Source of the DNA: Hymenobacter psychrophilus | GTDB lineage: Bacteria > Bacteroidota > Bacteroidia > Cytophagales > Hymenobacteraceae | Direction of reading: 5' to 3' | Length of the DNA: 64,000 nucleotides | NCBI RefSeq assembly: GCF_900107135.1 | Contig: NZ_FNOV01000001.1 | Span: forward strand, 372,001 to 436,000 | Part shown: piece after piece, positions 23,617 to 33,318 of the stretch | How positions within the stretch are numbered: position 1 is the stretch's first letter | Layout: each line of letters begins with the position of its first letter | The notes under the pieces: generated by a model | What the model saw: the letters and a program-made list of their open reading frames with translations, nothing else | Databases searched by the model: none | Told to the model about the DNA's origin: nothing | Position numbers and translations under genes: made by a program

Positions 23617-26088
23617 CTACTTCTCAGCCTTTATGGCCTCTTCGGCGGCCTGCACGATGGCCTGCTGGTCGGCTGGCTTGCCCTGTTTTACCTTTTCGAG
23701 CATGGCTAGGATGGGCTCAGCAACGCCGTACTGCTTGTACTGGATAGCCATTTTCTGGAGCCGCGCCACACCTTCCTGCAGCACCGTCTGGTCGGGGAGG
23801 CGGGCCATGAACCCCACGAGGCTTTCCATCATCTGAAACTGGCTTTGGGGGCCGGCCGCATCGAACTGGTCGCGTACGTAGGGCCAGGTGCCGGCGTCGC
23901 CGACTTCGGCGTACACGCTGGCAATGGCGGCTGCCACATCGGCTTTAGCACCGGGCTCCAGGGCGTTTGCGCGGGCCAAGGCCTGCTTGGGCTGCACGGC
24001 GGCCAAGCCCTCTAGTGCGGCGCCCTGCACGGCATACGACTGGCTGCTGAGCGACTTGGTGAACAGCTTCTCGTCCTTCTTATCGTCAACCATTGCCAGC
24101 GCCCGCAGCATGGCCGCCTGGTTATTGGTGTTTTTCTCCTGCGCCAACTGCTTGCGAATAAGCGGCGCGGCGGCTTTGGCTACGCCCTTTTCGTCAAGCT
24201 TAAGCGACCCCAGGGCGGCGCGGCGAATAAACTCGTTCTTATCGCTCAGCGCCGCAGATAGCAGCTGCCGGGCGGCCGCATCGGTGGGGGGCAGGGCTGC
24301 GGCGGCGGCTACGGCCTCGCGCCGGTCTACGTAGCGGGGAGCCGTGCGGTACTGATAGGCAAACTGGCCGAAGGGCTTGTTATCCTTCTTCTGCCACAGC
24401 GTCACCTTGTCGGCATCCACGTTCACGAGTTCGGGCTGGCTGGCGGCGGGCAGGCGGATAATTTCGGTGGCCTTCCGGAGCACCACGTTGTGGCGCGTGG
24501 GCTTGCCGTTCTGGTACACATCAATAGCCATCGGCAGTTCAAACACCTGTCCGGGCTGGGTCTGCTTGATGGTGACAACCTGTTCCTTATTGAGCTGGTC
24601 GTAGTTGTAGTCGATGGTAACCACCGGGTGGCCCGCGCCGAAGTACCACTGGTTGAAGAACCAGTTCAGGTCGCGGCCCGATACGGCTTCCATGGCCAGG
24701 CGCAATTGGTGGGCTTCGCCGTTGCTGAATTTGTTGTCGGTGAGGTATTTCTGCAGGCCCTTGAAAAATACTTCCTCGCCGAGGTGGTTACGCAGCATGT
24801 TCAATATCTGGCCGCCCTTCTGGTAGCTCACCAGGTCGAACATGTCCTCCTTGTCGGCATAGTGGAAGCGCACCAGGTTCTTCTGGGCGTCGCGGGGGCT
24901 GCGCAGGTAGTTGCGCATGTTCTGGTAGGCGTGGGCATCTCCCGCCTCCTGGCCGTATTTATGCTCGGCCCAGAGCGCCTCCGAGAAGTCGGCAAACGAC
25001 TCGTTCACCGTCAGATTGCTCCAGCTTTCGGCCGTCACGTAGTCGCCGAACCACTGGTGAAACAGCTCGTGGGCAATAACCGACTCGCCCCGGTCGTACT
25101 CGGCATCGAGTGCCTCGCGGGCGTCCTTGTGCAGAAAGTCGCCGTGCAGCGTGGCCGAGGTGTTTTCCATGGCTCCGCTCACGTAGTCGCGCACCACAAT
25201 CTGCGAGTACTTGTTCCACGGATAAGCCACGCCGAGCTTCTTGGAGAAGAACTCCAGCATTTCGGGCGTGTTGCCGAAAATCTGCTTGGCGAAGGGCGCG
25301 TACTTGGGTTCGAGGTAGTAGTTCACCTCTTTGCCCGCCCAGGTGTCCTTCGTAATTTTAAAGTCGCCCACGGCCATCATAAACAGATAAGGCGAGTGGG
25401 GCAGGTCCATTTTCCAGGTGTCGGTGCGGGTGCCGTCGGTGTTGCTTTTCTGGCTGGCCAGCGCCCCGTTGCTCAGCGTCACGTACTTTGCGGGCACGGT
25501 CATGGCAATTTCCTGGGTCGTTTTCTGGTTGGGCGAGTCGATGGTCGGGAACCACACCGACGAGGCTTCCGTCTCGCCCTGGGTCCAGATCTGCACCGGC
25601 TTACCGGCCACGGCGCTGTCGGGGTTGATAAAGTACAAACCCTTGGCATCGGTAATGGCGGCGCTACCCTTCACCTTCAGCTCGTCGGGCTTGGCCACGT
25701 ACTCGATGTACACGGTGTACTGCTGGTCGACGAGGTAGGTTTTGTCGAGCTTGATGTTGAGTTGGTCGCCGTTGTATTTGAATGTAAGGGCTTTAGCGTT
25801 GCCCTGGCTCACCATCGTCACCGAGCCAATATCCATGCCCTTGGCATCCAGGCGCAGCGAGTCGGTGGGGTAGGCGTGGGGCCGCAGCGTAAGCCACTCC
25901 TTACCGATAAGCTGGCGCTTGGCGTAATCGAAGCGTACATCAAGCTTGGTGTGTACCAGGTCGTTGATTTTCGGGCGTGAGGCACGATAAGTTGCCAGAG
26001 CCACCGTGTCGGGGCTGGCGGGGCCTTGCTGGGCCAGGGCCGGCGTGGCAAATAGTAGCCCGAGAGCCAGCAGGAAGGGTTTGTTCAT
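23617..26088 (-). CDS. M1-family aminopeptidase
   Basis: An 823-residue zinc aminopeptidase of the gluzincin M1 family. From the ATG at 26088 (MNKPFLLALG) it has a signal peptide ending near ALAQQ. The exopeptidase motif GAMEN is at residues 305-309 and the zinc site HELFH at 340-344, with the distal Glu at 363 in NESFAD. The C-terminal 200 residues form HEAT-like helical repeats rich in Ala. It should cleave N-terminal residues from peptides in the periplasm. An in-frame start further upstream (26139) would hide the signal peptide and is rejected. Confidence 0.93.
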   Translation of the reverse strand: MNKPFLLALGLLFATPALAQQGPASPDTVALATYRASRPKINDLVHTKLDVRFDYAKRQLIGKEWLTLRPHAYPTDSLRLDAKGMDIGSVTMVSQGNAKALTFKYNGDQLNIKLDKTYLVDQQYTVYIEYVAKPDELKVKGSAAITDAKGLYFINPDSAVAGKPVQIWTQGETEASSVWFPTIDSPNQKTTQEIAMTVPAKYVTLSNGALASQKSNTDGTRTDTWKMDLPHSPYLFMMAVGDFKITKDTWAGKEVNYYLEPKYAPFAKQIFGNTPEMLEFFSKKLGVAYPWNKYSQIVVRDYVSGAMENTSATLHGDFLHKDAREALDAEYDRGESVIAHELFHQWFGDYVTAESWSNLTVNESFADFSEALWAEHKYGQEAGDAHAYQNMRNYLRSPRDAQKNLVRFHYADKEDMFDLVSYQKGGQILNMLRNHLGEEVFFKGLQKYLTDNKFSNGEAHQLRLAMEAVSGRDLNWFFNQWYFGAGHPVVTIDYNYDQLNKEQVVTIKQTQPGQVFELPMAIDVYQNGKPTRHNVVLRKATEIIRLPAASQPELVNVDADKVTLWQKKDNKPFGQFAYQYRTAPRYVDRREAVAAAAALPPTDAAARQLLSAALSDKNEFIRRAALGSLKLDEKGVAKAAAPLIRKQLAQEKNTNNQAAMLRALAMVDDKKDEKLFTKSLSSQSYAVQGAALEGLAAVQPKQALARANALEPGAKADVAAAIASVYAEVGDAGTWPYVRDQFDAAGPQSQFQMMESLVGFMARLPDQTVLQEGVARLQKMAIQYKQYGVAEPILAMLEKVKQGKPADQQAIVQAAEEAIKAEK

Positions 26089-26357
26089 TGAGGTAAGAAG
26101 GAAGGGAAATGAGGCTGCTAGTTGCGAATTTTTTGGCACAGATGCACCACAAATGCCCGGCTGGGCCGGCAGTTTGCATAGATGCCAAAACCGGGTCTGG
26201 GGTTGCGTTTGGCCAGTAGCCGGATTGGGGCTTGTGGGGTGAGCGGGTGACTATGGGGTGTGCCAGTGCGGAGCAATTATGTGGTTGTCGCCGGCAAGGG
26301 GCAAATAGGCCGCGGGGTAAACTGTGGGTGAATTCCAGCAGAGCATAAAACCGCAAC

Positions 26358-28514
26358 TCAGATTGGCAGGCGCACCACAAACTCGGTGTGGTGCCCTTCC
26401 CGCGACTCCACGGTTAGGGTGCCGCCGTGGCCCTGCGTGATGATGTCGTAGCTCAGCGAAAGGCCCAAACCCGTGCCTTCGCCGGTGGGCTTGGTGGTGA
26501 AAAAGGGCTGAAACACTTTCCGGCGCACCGCGTCGCTCATGCCCGTGCCGTTATCCCACACGCAGATTTCGGCGTACTGGCCCGTCTGCTGGGTGCTAAC
26601 GCGCACAACGGGCTGATAGGTTGCTCCGTTAAGCTGCCAGCGCTGCCGCACGGCGTAGAAGGCGTTGGTAAACAGGTTCAGCAGCACCCGGCTCAGGTCG
26701 GCGCCCACTGCTTCCACCAGCGGCAGGTCGGGGGCGAAGTCGGTTTGCAGGTCGGCGGTGAAGGCCGGGGCCTTGGCGCGCAGGCCGTGGTACGCCAGGT
26801 GCAGGTACTCGTCGCAGAGCGCGTTTAGGTTTACAGCGGCCCGCTCGCCGGTGCTGGTATGGCTGTGCTCCAGCATACCGCGCACGATGCCCGCCGCCCG
26901 CTGCCCATGCTGGCTGATTTTGGTTTGATTCTGGCGCAGGTTGGCTAGCACGTCGGTCAGGTCCAGCGTGTCGTTGGGGGGCAGCGCCAGGGCCGCGAGC
27001 ATCTCCTGGGCCTCGGTGCATAGCTCCGTGCTTACGTCGGAGAAATTGGTGACGAAGTTGAGCGGGTTCTGGATTTCGTGGGCGATACCGGCCGTCAGCT
27101 CGCCCAGCGAGGCCATCTTCTCGCGCTGTATCAGCTGGTTTTGGGTGATGCGCAGGGTGGCCAAAGCGGCTTCGGCGCGGTTGCGCTGGCCTACTACCTC
27201 ACTCGTGCGGGCTGCTACCTGCCGCTCCAGCTGGTCGTTCTGGGAAGCCAGCAGCTGCTGCCGCTCCTGCTCCTGCCGCCGCGTGCGGGCCGATAGCTCC
27301 TTCACCTCCCGCAACTTCTGGGCGAGTTGGGTGCCGGTAAGGGCGTAGCGCTGCCCCAGTAGCACCGACAAAATCAGGGGGTTGGTGAGGTAGGAGGCGT
27401 TCAGCAGGGCATTGCCCAGCACGTAGTGGGGGGTAAAAACCGGCAGCAGCACGCCCGCCGCGTACAGCGTGCCTCCCGTGAGCATGGCGGTCAGCACGGC
27501 CGCCGACCCCAGCTCGTGCCGCCGCCAACCCAGCAGGCTAACCCGGATGGCGTCGGCGTAAATGCACATGGCAAAGGTATAGGTGGTGAAAAACGGGGCC
27601 CACCACCCCAAAAAATTCACTGCCATGGCCAGCACAAACATGACCGACAGCAGCCCAAACAAGCGCCCCCGCGGCTCGTTGACCATGGCGTAGATGGTGG
27701 CGAGGCCAAAAATAGCCGCTACGGTCGCACAGCAGATTTCGACCACGCTCGCCCGGAAGAGCACGGCCGTGTGGTCGGAGTGAAGCCAGGCCAGCCCGGC
27801 CACTATGGCCCCCAGGGCCGCGGGTAGGGCGTAGCCGGCGTAGTACAGGTTGCCCCGCTCCCGGCGCGACCACAGAAACAGCATCAGGTGTACAAAGCCG
27901 GCGAAAAACAGCATTCCCGCCCGCCCCGCAAACTGCAGCATATCGAGGCGGCGGTCGGTGAGGTAGCGGGCGGTGGCCAGCGTGGGCGTATGCACCTCCA
28001 GGCGCACGGCCGGGGTGCCCTGAAACAGCATGCTCGTGGAGTAGAGAAAGTACAGATTATCGGCCCCGAACGACCAGCGCACCAGCACCGACGTGGGGCC
28101 GGCATGGGTGAAGCGCACCGGCACCGGCTCGTGGTTGAGGTAGAGCGTCTGCTCGCCGCCCGGCGCCCCCGGTAGCCGTCCGCGGCGGCTCACCAGCCGG
28201 CCATCCAGGTAGATTTCGGTGGCTCCCGTTTGCGAAAGGGCGAAGGCCATCGGGCGCCCGACCCACGCGGCAGGTACCACCAGGCGGTAGCGCCACCAGC
28301 CCTGGCCTGCCCGCCGGGCTGCCGGCAATAGAAACAGGCTCCGGGTGGGGTCGAGGGGCTGCCAGGCCGGGCCGCGGGCCGAGTCAGGGCCGGCGCGAAA
28401 CGACCAGCCCGCCGGCTCCAGCAGCTGTCCGCCCGCCGGTAGCGGCAGCGCCTGCGCGGGCCGGAGCACAAGCAGGTAGCAGAGTAGGCAGAAACAGATG
28501 AGAGAGAAGTGCAT
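26358..28514 (-). CDS. Sensor histidine kinase with 7TMR-DISM sensor
   Basis: A 718-residue membrane histidine kinase. After a signal-like helix there is an extracytoplasmic DISM-type beta domain (about 25-180), then seven predicted transmembrane helices (about 195-390), a coiled-coil (about 395-465), the phosphoacceptor His479 in GELTAGIAHEIQNPLNF and a C-terminal ATPase with the glycine boxes DNGTGM and GTGLGLSLS. The DISM domain may bind a carbohydrate or other small ligand, as in related proteins. No response-regulator gene is adjacent, so its partner is unknown. It lies 96 bases after an FAD oxidoreductase on the same strand. Confidence 0.9.
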   Translation of the reverse strand: MHFSLICFCLLCYLLVLRPAQALPLPAGGQLLEPAGWSFRAGPDSARGPAWQPLDPTRSLFLLPAARRAGQGWWRYRLVVPAAWVGRPMAFALSQTGATEIYLDGRLVSRRGRLPGAPGGEQTLYLNHEPVPVRFTHAGPTSVLVRWSFGADNLYFLYSTSMLFQGTPAVRLEVHTPTLATARYLTDRRLDMLQFAGRAGMLFFAGFVHLMLFLWSRRERGNLYYAGYALPAALGAIVAGLAWLHSDHTAVLFRASVVEICCATVAAIFGLATIYAMVNEPRGRLFGLLSVMFVLAMAVNFLGWWAPFFTTYTFAMCIYADAIRVSLLGWRRHELGSAAVLTAMLTGGTLYAAGVLLPVFTPHYVLGNALLNASYLTNPLILSVLLGQRYALTGTQLAQKLREVKELSARTRRQEQERQQLLASQNDQLERQVAARTSEVVGQRNRAEAALATLRITQNQLIQREKMASLGELTAGIAHEIQNPLNFVTNFSDVSTELCTEAQEMLAALALPPNDTLDLTDVLANLRQNQTKISQHGQRAAGIVRGMLEHSHTSTGERAAVNLNALCDEYLHLAYHGLRAKAPAFTADLQTDFAPDLPLVEAVGADLSRVLLNLFTNAFYAVRQRWQLNGATYQPVVRVSTQQTGQYAEICVWDNGTGMSDAVRRKVFQPFFTTKPTGEGTGLGLSLSYDIITQGHGGTLTVESREGHHTEFVVRLPI

Positions 28515-28610
28515 AGGGCAGTGGCGGGAGCAAGTAGGACGTCATTTCGACCAGCAACAGTCAACAGGCAGGGTGCCAACAACCGCTAATCAGAGAGGTC
28601 ATCAGTCACC

Positions 28611-30428
28611 TTACACGGGTGCTTTCGGGCGGTGGTGCTCCCACCAGTAGCCCACTTGGTGCAGCAGCCGGTCGGGCATTTGCTGCAGCGCGTCGGTCCA
28701 GGGTAGGCCCCGGCCAAACCGCTCCCGGTCGCGGGCGCGCAGCAGGGCCAGCGCAGCGGGTTCGTGCAGCGGCCAGATGTGGCAGAGCGGGGCCCCGCTG
28801 CCGCTGGCGATAATAATGCCGTTGACGGCCCGGCGGGCAGCCTCATTGGCCCCTTCCATTGTGGCCAGGTCGGTGTTGGTGCGCACGTAGTCGGCGGCCA
28901 GAAATAGGTTTTCGATGTTGCAGAAGCTCTCCGGCCGCAGGCTCCACGAGTTGGCCGTGTTCACGAGCAGCGGCTCGGTGTTGTGCACCGACACAAACGG
29001 GCTGATAATGGGCGGCGGTGTAGGTTGGTGGGTATTGGGCTCGATGTCGGAATCTACGTAGTGGCCCAGCACCATGTCATCGGTCAGCAGGCCGGTGCCA
29101 TCGGCCCGCACCAAGCTTTTTTTCAGTTGGGTCCATACTTCTGCCACTATTTCGGGCAGAGTACAGTCGGCGGCCGTTTTGCCGTTCAGGCCCGGCTCAA
29201 ACCAGTTACTCACGTCCACCGAAATCAGGCCCCGCACCTGGCCGTCGCCGTAGCCCGCCAGCGGGTGCCGGGGCCAGAACTGGGGCTGCGAGATACCCGT
29301 GATGGCCCAGGGCGAGTCGAGGCAGATGACGTGGCCGGGGGCCAGGGGCACGTCCTGGTTCAGATAAAACTGAATGCCGTTCATCCAATTCAGCGCGCAG
29401 GTAGCGGGGTCGGCCAGGGTCTGGATAAAGCCCAGCGTGGCGTCCACGGCCAGCATGTCGGGGCTGATGAGTTGGGCCATGCGCTCGACGGGCACGGCTG
29501 CCACGTAGTAATCGGCCTCAATGCGCTCCTCGGCATCTCGTTCCTCGGGGCGCACGTAGGCGGCCGTAATGCGGCGCGTAAGCGGGTCGCACTCGAAGCG
29601 GGTAACGTAGCGGTGGTGGTGGTAGCGCACGCCCAGCGTGGTAGTCAGGTGCGCAAGCCAGGGGTTGAGCCACACCTCGTTGGTCGGGCCGTTGAGGATG
29701 CGGTCGGCGTGGGCGGTAGGGTCGGCCATGAGCAGCAGCAACTGCAGCAGAATGTCGCCGCCGGTTTTCACGCTCATCAGCTTGGGCTGGGCCGCCACCA
29801 GCGAGCGGGTGAGGCCGCCCACGCAGTACAGTTCGTAGGGAAACGGTGCCCCATCCGGCACATTGTCGCGGTGCCGCTGCTGGGTGGTCTGCATGAAATC
29901 CCACCAGCTCTGGCGCTCATACACCTGCTGCCGCCGCTCATAGCTGGAAGTCAGAATCTGCCACAGGCTGTGCGCAAACAGCTTCACGTCGCTGTGCGTG
30001 AGGCCGGTGTCAGCCTCGCGCAGGTCCAGCAGGATGGTTTCGAGGTCGGCGCGGGTTTTGGGGAAGTTGACGAGCGTAGGTAGCGGTGGCCGGCCAAACC
30101 GCGCCAGCAGCACCCGCTCCGAAGCCACTAGGTTGTCGAACACCCCCTGCCGGTTGTGGCCGTACGGAATCCGCTTCATCGTGTCGGTAATGTGGCGGTA
30201 GAAACCGGGGAAAAACCGGAAGCCATGCTCGCCGGGCAGGTCGGGGCGGCCGTCGCGGCCGGTGTTGGGCACGTCTACCGAGCGGGCCTTGCCACCCACG
30301 TAGCGCGGCTGCCGCTCGTATACATCCACCGAAAAACCGCGCTCGGCCAGTTCGTGGGCAGCACTCATGCCGGCAACGCCCCCGCCCAGCACAGCAACTC
30401 TGACGGCGGTAGTAGGAGAGGTAGACAT
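28611..30428 (-). CDS. FAD-dependent amine oxidase/phytoene desaturase-like protein
   Basis: A 605-residue flavoprotein with an N-terminal dinucleotide-binding motif VAVLGGGVAGMSAAHELAER and a following acidic residue for FAD ribose. The GEHGFRFFPGFYRHI motif occurs in proteins annotated as FAD oxidoreductases of the phytoene desaturase or hydroxysqualene dehydroxylase type. The C-terminal LFLAADYVRTNTDLATMEGANEAARRA is the FAD end motif. The substrate is probably a hydrophobic isoprenoid, but this is inferred. No carotenoid or hopanoid genes are adjacent. I chose the ATG at 30428 (MSTSPTT) over the in-frame one at 30461. Confidence 0.82.
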   Translation of the reverse strand: MSTSPTTAVRVAVLGGGVAGMSAAHELAERGFSVDVYERQPRYVGGKARSVDVPNTGRDGRPDLPGEHGFRFFPGFYRHITDTMKRIPYGHNRQGVFDNLVASERVLLARFGRPPLPTLVNFPKTRADLETILLDLREADTGLTHSDVKLFAHSLWQILTSSYERRQQVYERQSWWDFMQTTQQRHRDNVPDGAPFPYELYCVGGLTRSLVAAQPKLMSVKTGGDILLQLLLLMADPTAHADRILNGPTNEVWLNPWLAHLTTTLGVRYHHHRYVTRFECDPLTRRITAAYVRPEERDAEERIEADYYVAAVPVERMAQLISPDMLAVDATLGFIQTLADPATCALNWMNGIQFYLNQDVPLAPGHVICLDSPWAITGISQPQFWPRHPLAGYGDGQVRGLISVDVSNWFEPGLNGKTAADCTLPEIVAEVWTQLKKSLVRADGTGLLTDDMVLGHYVDSDIEPNTHQPTPPPIISPFVSVHNTEPLLVNTANSWSLRPESFCNIENLFLAADYVRTNTDLATMEGANEAARRAVNGIIIASGSGAPLCHIWPLHEPAALALLRARDRERFGRGLPWTDALQQMPDRLLHQVGYWWEHHRPKAPV

Positions 30429-30925
30429 AAAAGAAAGTAAAAGGAAGGTGTAATCTATCAATATAGCTATATTTATTAGTTTTATAATACAATGTATAGA
30501 TAGTAGCCCGTATCTGCTACCTGAATAGATAAGGGCAAATGGATTCGGCGGTCCAAACGAGGCATCTCGGCCATCACCGGCGAGTGGAAAGAAGCAGGTT
30601 CCGTGTTTCTGTTAGCTACTTAGGCGCAATCGGCTCATAAAGAAGAACGCCTTCCACATCTGGCAAGGCTTGCCTGTTTGCGCAGTGAATTAAGCAGGGA
30701 AACCGGGTGTAGGGCGGGGTATGGCTCAAGCAGTCGGACCCCGCCCTACAGGTAGCGCGGCAGGTTGCCGAACCGGCTGACGAGCGGCGTTCAGGGACGC
30801 CGGATTTTGCCCGCTACCTGAGTCTCCATGTATAAGGTAGGCCACACCGCAGTGATAGGCCTGGGTAGATTGGATCAGGAAAGAATCTGTATTTTCCGGA
30901 AGAAAGCCCCCCCGTTTCTGAAAGC
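30429..30925. other. Gene-free region between divergent genes
   Basis: This 497-base stretch has no convincing gene. Bases 30450-30530 are AT-rich and probably hold the - strand promoter of the FAD oxidoreductase. An inverted repeat occupies 30708-30750. Bases 30751-30925 contain no recognisable motif apart from presumably the promoter of the + strand esterase, for which no TAnnTTTG match was found. Confidence 0.6.
30708..30750. repeat. Inverted repeat GTAGGGCGGGG type
   Basis: TGTAGGGCGGGGT (30708-30720) pairs with ACCCCGCCCTACA (30738-30750) perfectly over 13 bases with a 17-base loop. The arm resembles the end of the repeat at 13000-13085. Confidence 0.85.
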
Positions 30926-31804
30926 ATGAGAATCCCGCACCTCCTATTATTCCTGCTGCTGCTGCTGACATCCTTCGGGACTCACGCGGCCCGCGTCGAT
31001 ACGCTGGCCATTCCAAGCGCCGCTATGCAGCGCCCCTACCGGGCGGCCGTGGTAGTGCCGGCCAGCTACGCCAAAAATAAGCAGGCCCGCTACCCAGTAC
31101 TCTACCTGTTGCACGGCGCCTATGGTCACTTCGCCGACTGGACCAGCAAAACGCCCGACAAAACCCTGCTCCACCGCCTCGCCGACCAGTACAATCTGCT
31201 CATTGTGACGCCCGAGGGCGAAACATTCAGCTTCTACCTCAACTCACCGGTGAACCCCGCCAGCCAGTTCGAAACGTACATCACCAAGGAAGTCATCGGC
31301 CAAATCGACCGGAGTTACCGCACTGTGGCCCGCAAGGAAGGCCGCGTCATTACGGGCCTCTCCATGGGCGGGCACGGAGCTCTTTACCTCTCGGCGCGGC
31401 ACCCCGAGCTGTTCGCGGCGGCCGGCAGCATGAGCGGCGCCCTGGATCTGAGCATCACCAACCGCAAGCTCAACCCCCAGGAAGCCCAGCAGCGCCAGAG
31501 CCTGTTCAACCCCATCCTCGGCCCCGAAGGCCCCGCGCCCAATGCGTACAGCACGAACTCGGTAGTCAACATGACCGATGCGCTCTACCGCAACGGGTTA
31601 CCCCTGATCATCGACTGCGGCGTGGACGATTTTCTCATCGACATCAACCGCGAAGTGCACCGCCGCCTCGTCTACAACCACACGCCCCACGACTACACCG
31701 AGCGCCCCGGCGCCCACACCTGGGACTACTGGCAGAACGCGCTGCCGTATCACCTGGTATTCTTTCAGAAAGTGCTGGAAGCTGGGGGCGTTGCGGTGAA
31801 GTAA
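30926..31804 (+). CDS. Secreted esterase (esterase D/antigen 85-like fold)
   Basis: A 292-residue alpha/beta-hydrolase of the putative esterase family. A signal peptide is followed by PVLYLLHGAYGHFADW (oxyanion region) and the nucleophile Ser146 in GLSMGGHGAL. An Asp in CGVDDFL and His in GAHTWDYWQNAL complete a plausible triad. It should act in the periplasm or outside; natural substrates could be acylated carbohydrates, as for related feruloyl or S-formylglutathione-type esterases, but this is not shown. It appears monocistronic. Confidence 0.88.
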   Translation: MRIPHLLLFLLLLLTSFGTHAARVDTLAIPSAAMQRPYRAAVVVPASYAKNKQARYPVLYLLHGAYGHFADWTSKTPDKTLLHRLADQYNLLIVTPEGETFSFYLNSPVNPASQFETYITKEVIGQIDRSYRTVARKEGRVITGLSMGGHGALYLSARHPELFAAAGSMSGALDLSITNRKLNPQEAQQRQSLFNPILGPEGPAPNAYSTNSVVNMTDALYRNGLPLIIDCGVDDFLIDINREVHRRLVYNHTPHDYTERPGAHTWDYWQNALPYHLVFFQKVLEAGGVAVK

Positions 31805-31877
31805 CTGGTAAACAAGCAATTATTAACCAGGAGGCTGGTTAAAAATACTCCTGCGAAGCCGTTTAGAAAGTCTAAGA

Positions 31878-31922
31878 AACGTCATGCTTCGACTGCGCGG
31901 ACGCCAGAAGAGGCATGACGTT
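31878..31922. repeat. Short member of the AACGTCATGC inverted-repeat family
   Basis: AACGTCATGC (31878-31887) pairs with GCATGACGTT (31913-31922). The interior GCGGACGCCAGA matches the arm of the 121-base element at 47313-47433, so this looks like a deleted copy. It lies between the converging esterase and TPR genes. Confidence 0.8.
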
Positions 31923-32054
31923 CTAGTCATACTTGTCTGTTTTTCAATACGGCTCCTGCCTCAAATACGACCCCCTTCGGTTTCCGCCAGAGAAAAGCAG
32001 ATACTTCCGGTTCGTTTTCAATCAGCGGCATTTGCACGAATGGTAAGGATATCC

Positions 32055-32393
32055 TTACTCGTCCTCGTAATCCAGGCCCAGCAGTTGGTTAAGGGCTTGC
32101 TGAATTTCGCTGGCGGCATGCATCTGACCGTCTTTGCGGGCTACGCGCAGGCCCTTCTGGTAAACTTTTTCGGCCTCATCGGGCTTTTGCAGGTGCTGCA
32201 GCATCTTGCCGGCGTGGTAGTACGTACCTACGTAATCGGGGTGCTGATCAAGCAGCAGCCGGTAGTAGCGCATGGCCGTTTCGGGCTCCGTTTCGCGGTA
32301 TTCGGTGGCCAGCGCATAGATGGTAAACGCGTCGGAGGGGTCGTCTTCGTAGAAGGCCAGGAGCTGTTGCAAACGGCTGGGCGCGGTTTCCAT
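32055..32393 (-). CDS. Small TPR protein divergent from etfB
   Basis: A 112-residue helical protein with two to three tetratricopeptide-like repeats, for example DAFTIYALATEYRETEPETAMRYYRLLL and YVGTYYHAGKMLQHLQKPDEAEKVYQKGL (each about 34 residues). There is no signal peptide, so it is probably cytosolic and acts in protein contacts. The open frame continues upstream to 32846, but that part is antisense to etfB and is not translated. I chose the ATG at 32393 (METAPSRLQQ). The gene is divergent from etfB with a 72-base shared promoter region. Function unknown. Confidence 0.85.
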   Translation of the reverse strand: METAPSRLQQLLAFYEDDPSDAFTIYALATEYRETEPETAMRYYRLLLDQHPDYVGTYYHAGKMLQHLQKPDEAEKVYQKGLRVARKDGQMHAASEIQQALNQLLGLDYEDE

Positions 32394-32465
32394 AGGGCAG
32401 GAGTTTTGAGTATCTTCGCCCAAATTTGACACTTTCTTTAGTTTCTTCCATATAAGCAGCCGTAG

Positions 32466-33206
32466 ATGAAGTTTCTCGTTTGCATCAGCAACGTACCCGA
32501 CACGACCACCAAAATCACCTTCACGCCCGATAACAAGGAGTTCAACAAGGCCGGGGTGCAGTTCGTGATTAATCCCTGGGATGAATATGCCCTCACCCGC
32601 GCCATTGAGCTGAAAGAGGCCCAGGGCGGTGGCACCGTTACGGTGCTCAACGTCGGCGAAGCCGATACCGAGCCCAACATCCGCAAGGCCCTGGCCATTG
32701 GCGCCGACGACGCTATCCGCGTGAATGCGCACCCGAAGGATGCCTTCTTCGTGGCTAAGCAGATTGCCGCCGTTGCCAAAGAAGGCGGCTACGATGCTAT
32801 CCTGATGGGTAAGGAAAGCATTGACTACAATGGTTTCCAGGTGCATGGTATGGTGGGCGAGCTGCTCGGCATCCCGACGGTGGCCCCGGCCATGAAGCTC
32901 GACATGAGCGGCAACACGGCCACGCTGGAGCGCGAAATTGAGGGTGGTAAGGAGATTGTGGAGGTGAATACGCCTTTCGTAGCTTCGTGCCAGCAGCCCA
33001 TGTGCGAGCCCCGCATCCCCAACATGCGCGGCATTATGACGGCCCGCACCAAGCCGCTGAAAGTAGTAGAGCCCACCACTGATGCGGCCCGCACCGAGGT
33101 GGAAACGTTCGCGCTACCCCCCGCCAAACAGGGCGTCAAGCTTATTGCGGCCGAAAATGCCGGTGAGCTGATCAAGCTGCTTCGTAACGAAGCGAAAGTA
33201 ATCTAG
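32466..33206 (+). CDS. etfB: Electron transfer flavoprotein beta subunit
   Basis: EtfB forms with EtfA a heterodimer that passes electrons from acyl-CoA and other dehydrogenases to the quinone pool. It has 246 residues. The N-terminus MKFLVCISNVPDTTTKI and the AMP-binding signature region (MGKESIDYNGFQVHGMVGELLG, then VEVNTPFVASCQQPMCEPRIPNMRGIMTA) are typical. etfA follows after 112 bases, most of which is an inverted repeat. A TATCTTCG at 32411-32418 resembles a -7 promoter element. Confidence 0.95.
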   Translation: MKFLVCISNVPDTTTKITFTPDNKEFNKAGVQFVINPWDEYALTRAIELKEAQGGGTVTVLNVGEADTEPNIRKALAIGADDAIRVNAHPKDAFFVAKQIAAVAKEGGYDAILMGKESIDYNGFQVHGMVGELLGIPTVAPAMKLDMSGNTATLEREIEGGKEIVEVNTPFVASCQQPMCEPRIPNMRGIMTARTKPLKVVEPTTDAARTEVETFALPPAKQGVKLIAAENAGELIKLLRNEAKVI

Positions 33207-33213
33207 CTTGAAG

Positions 33214-33309
33214 AGCTTAGATGTTGGCGCTTGCAGCTTAGCCCATTACGGCGCTTTGCACTGAGTTGTCAACGTAAAAATCTAAGCTCCAGGCACTAAC
33301 ATCTAAGCT
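33214..33309. repeat. Inverted repeat filling the etfB-etfA spacer
   Basis: The arms 33214-33240 and 33283-33309 are 27 bases each with four mismatches and contain AGCTTAGATGTT and AACATCTAAGCT. The loop is 42 bases. It sits inside an operon, and its TCTAAGC word recurs in the tandem repeat at 23573-23614. Confidence 0.78.
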
Positions 33310-33318
33310 TTAACAACA

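Noticed and set aside
24490..25980. Long + strand open frame of 496 codons opposite the M1 aminopeptidase
   Set aside because: It is a shadow of the - strand peptidase gene, which has a full M1 family signature. Its composition (Val, His and Leu rich) is typical of antisense frames in GC-rich coding DNA.
28983..30083. Long + strand open frame opposite the FAD oxidoreductase
   Set aside because: It lies wholly inside a well-supported - strand gene and shows no domain.
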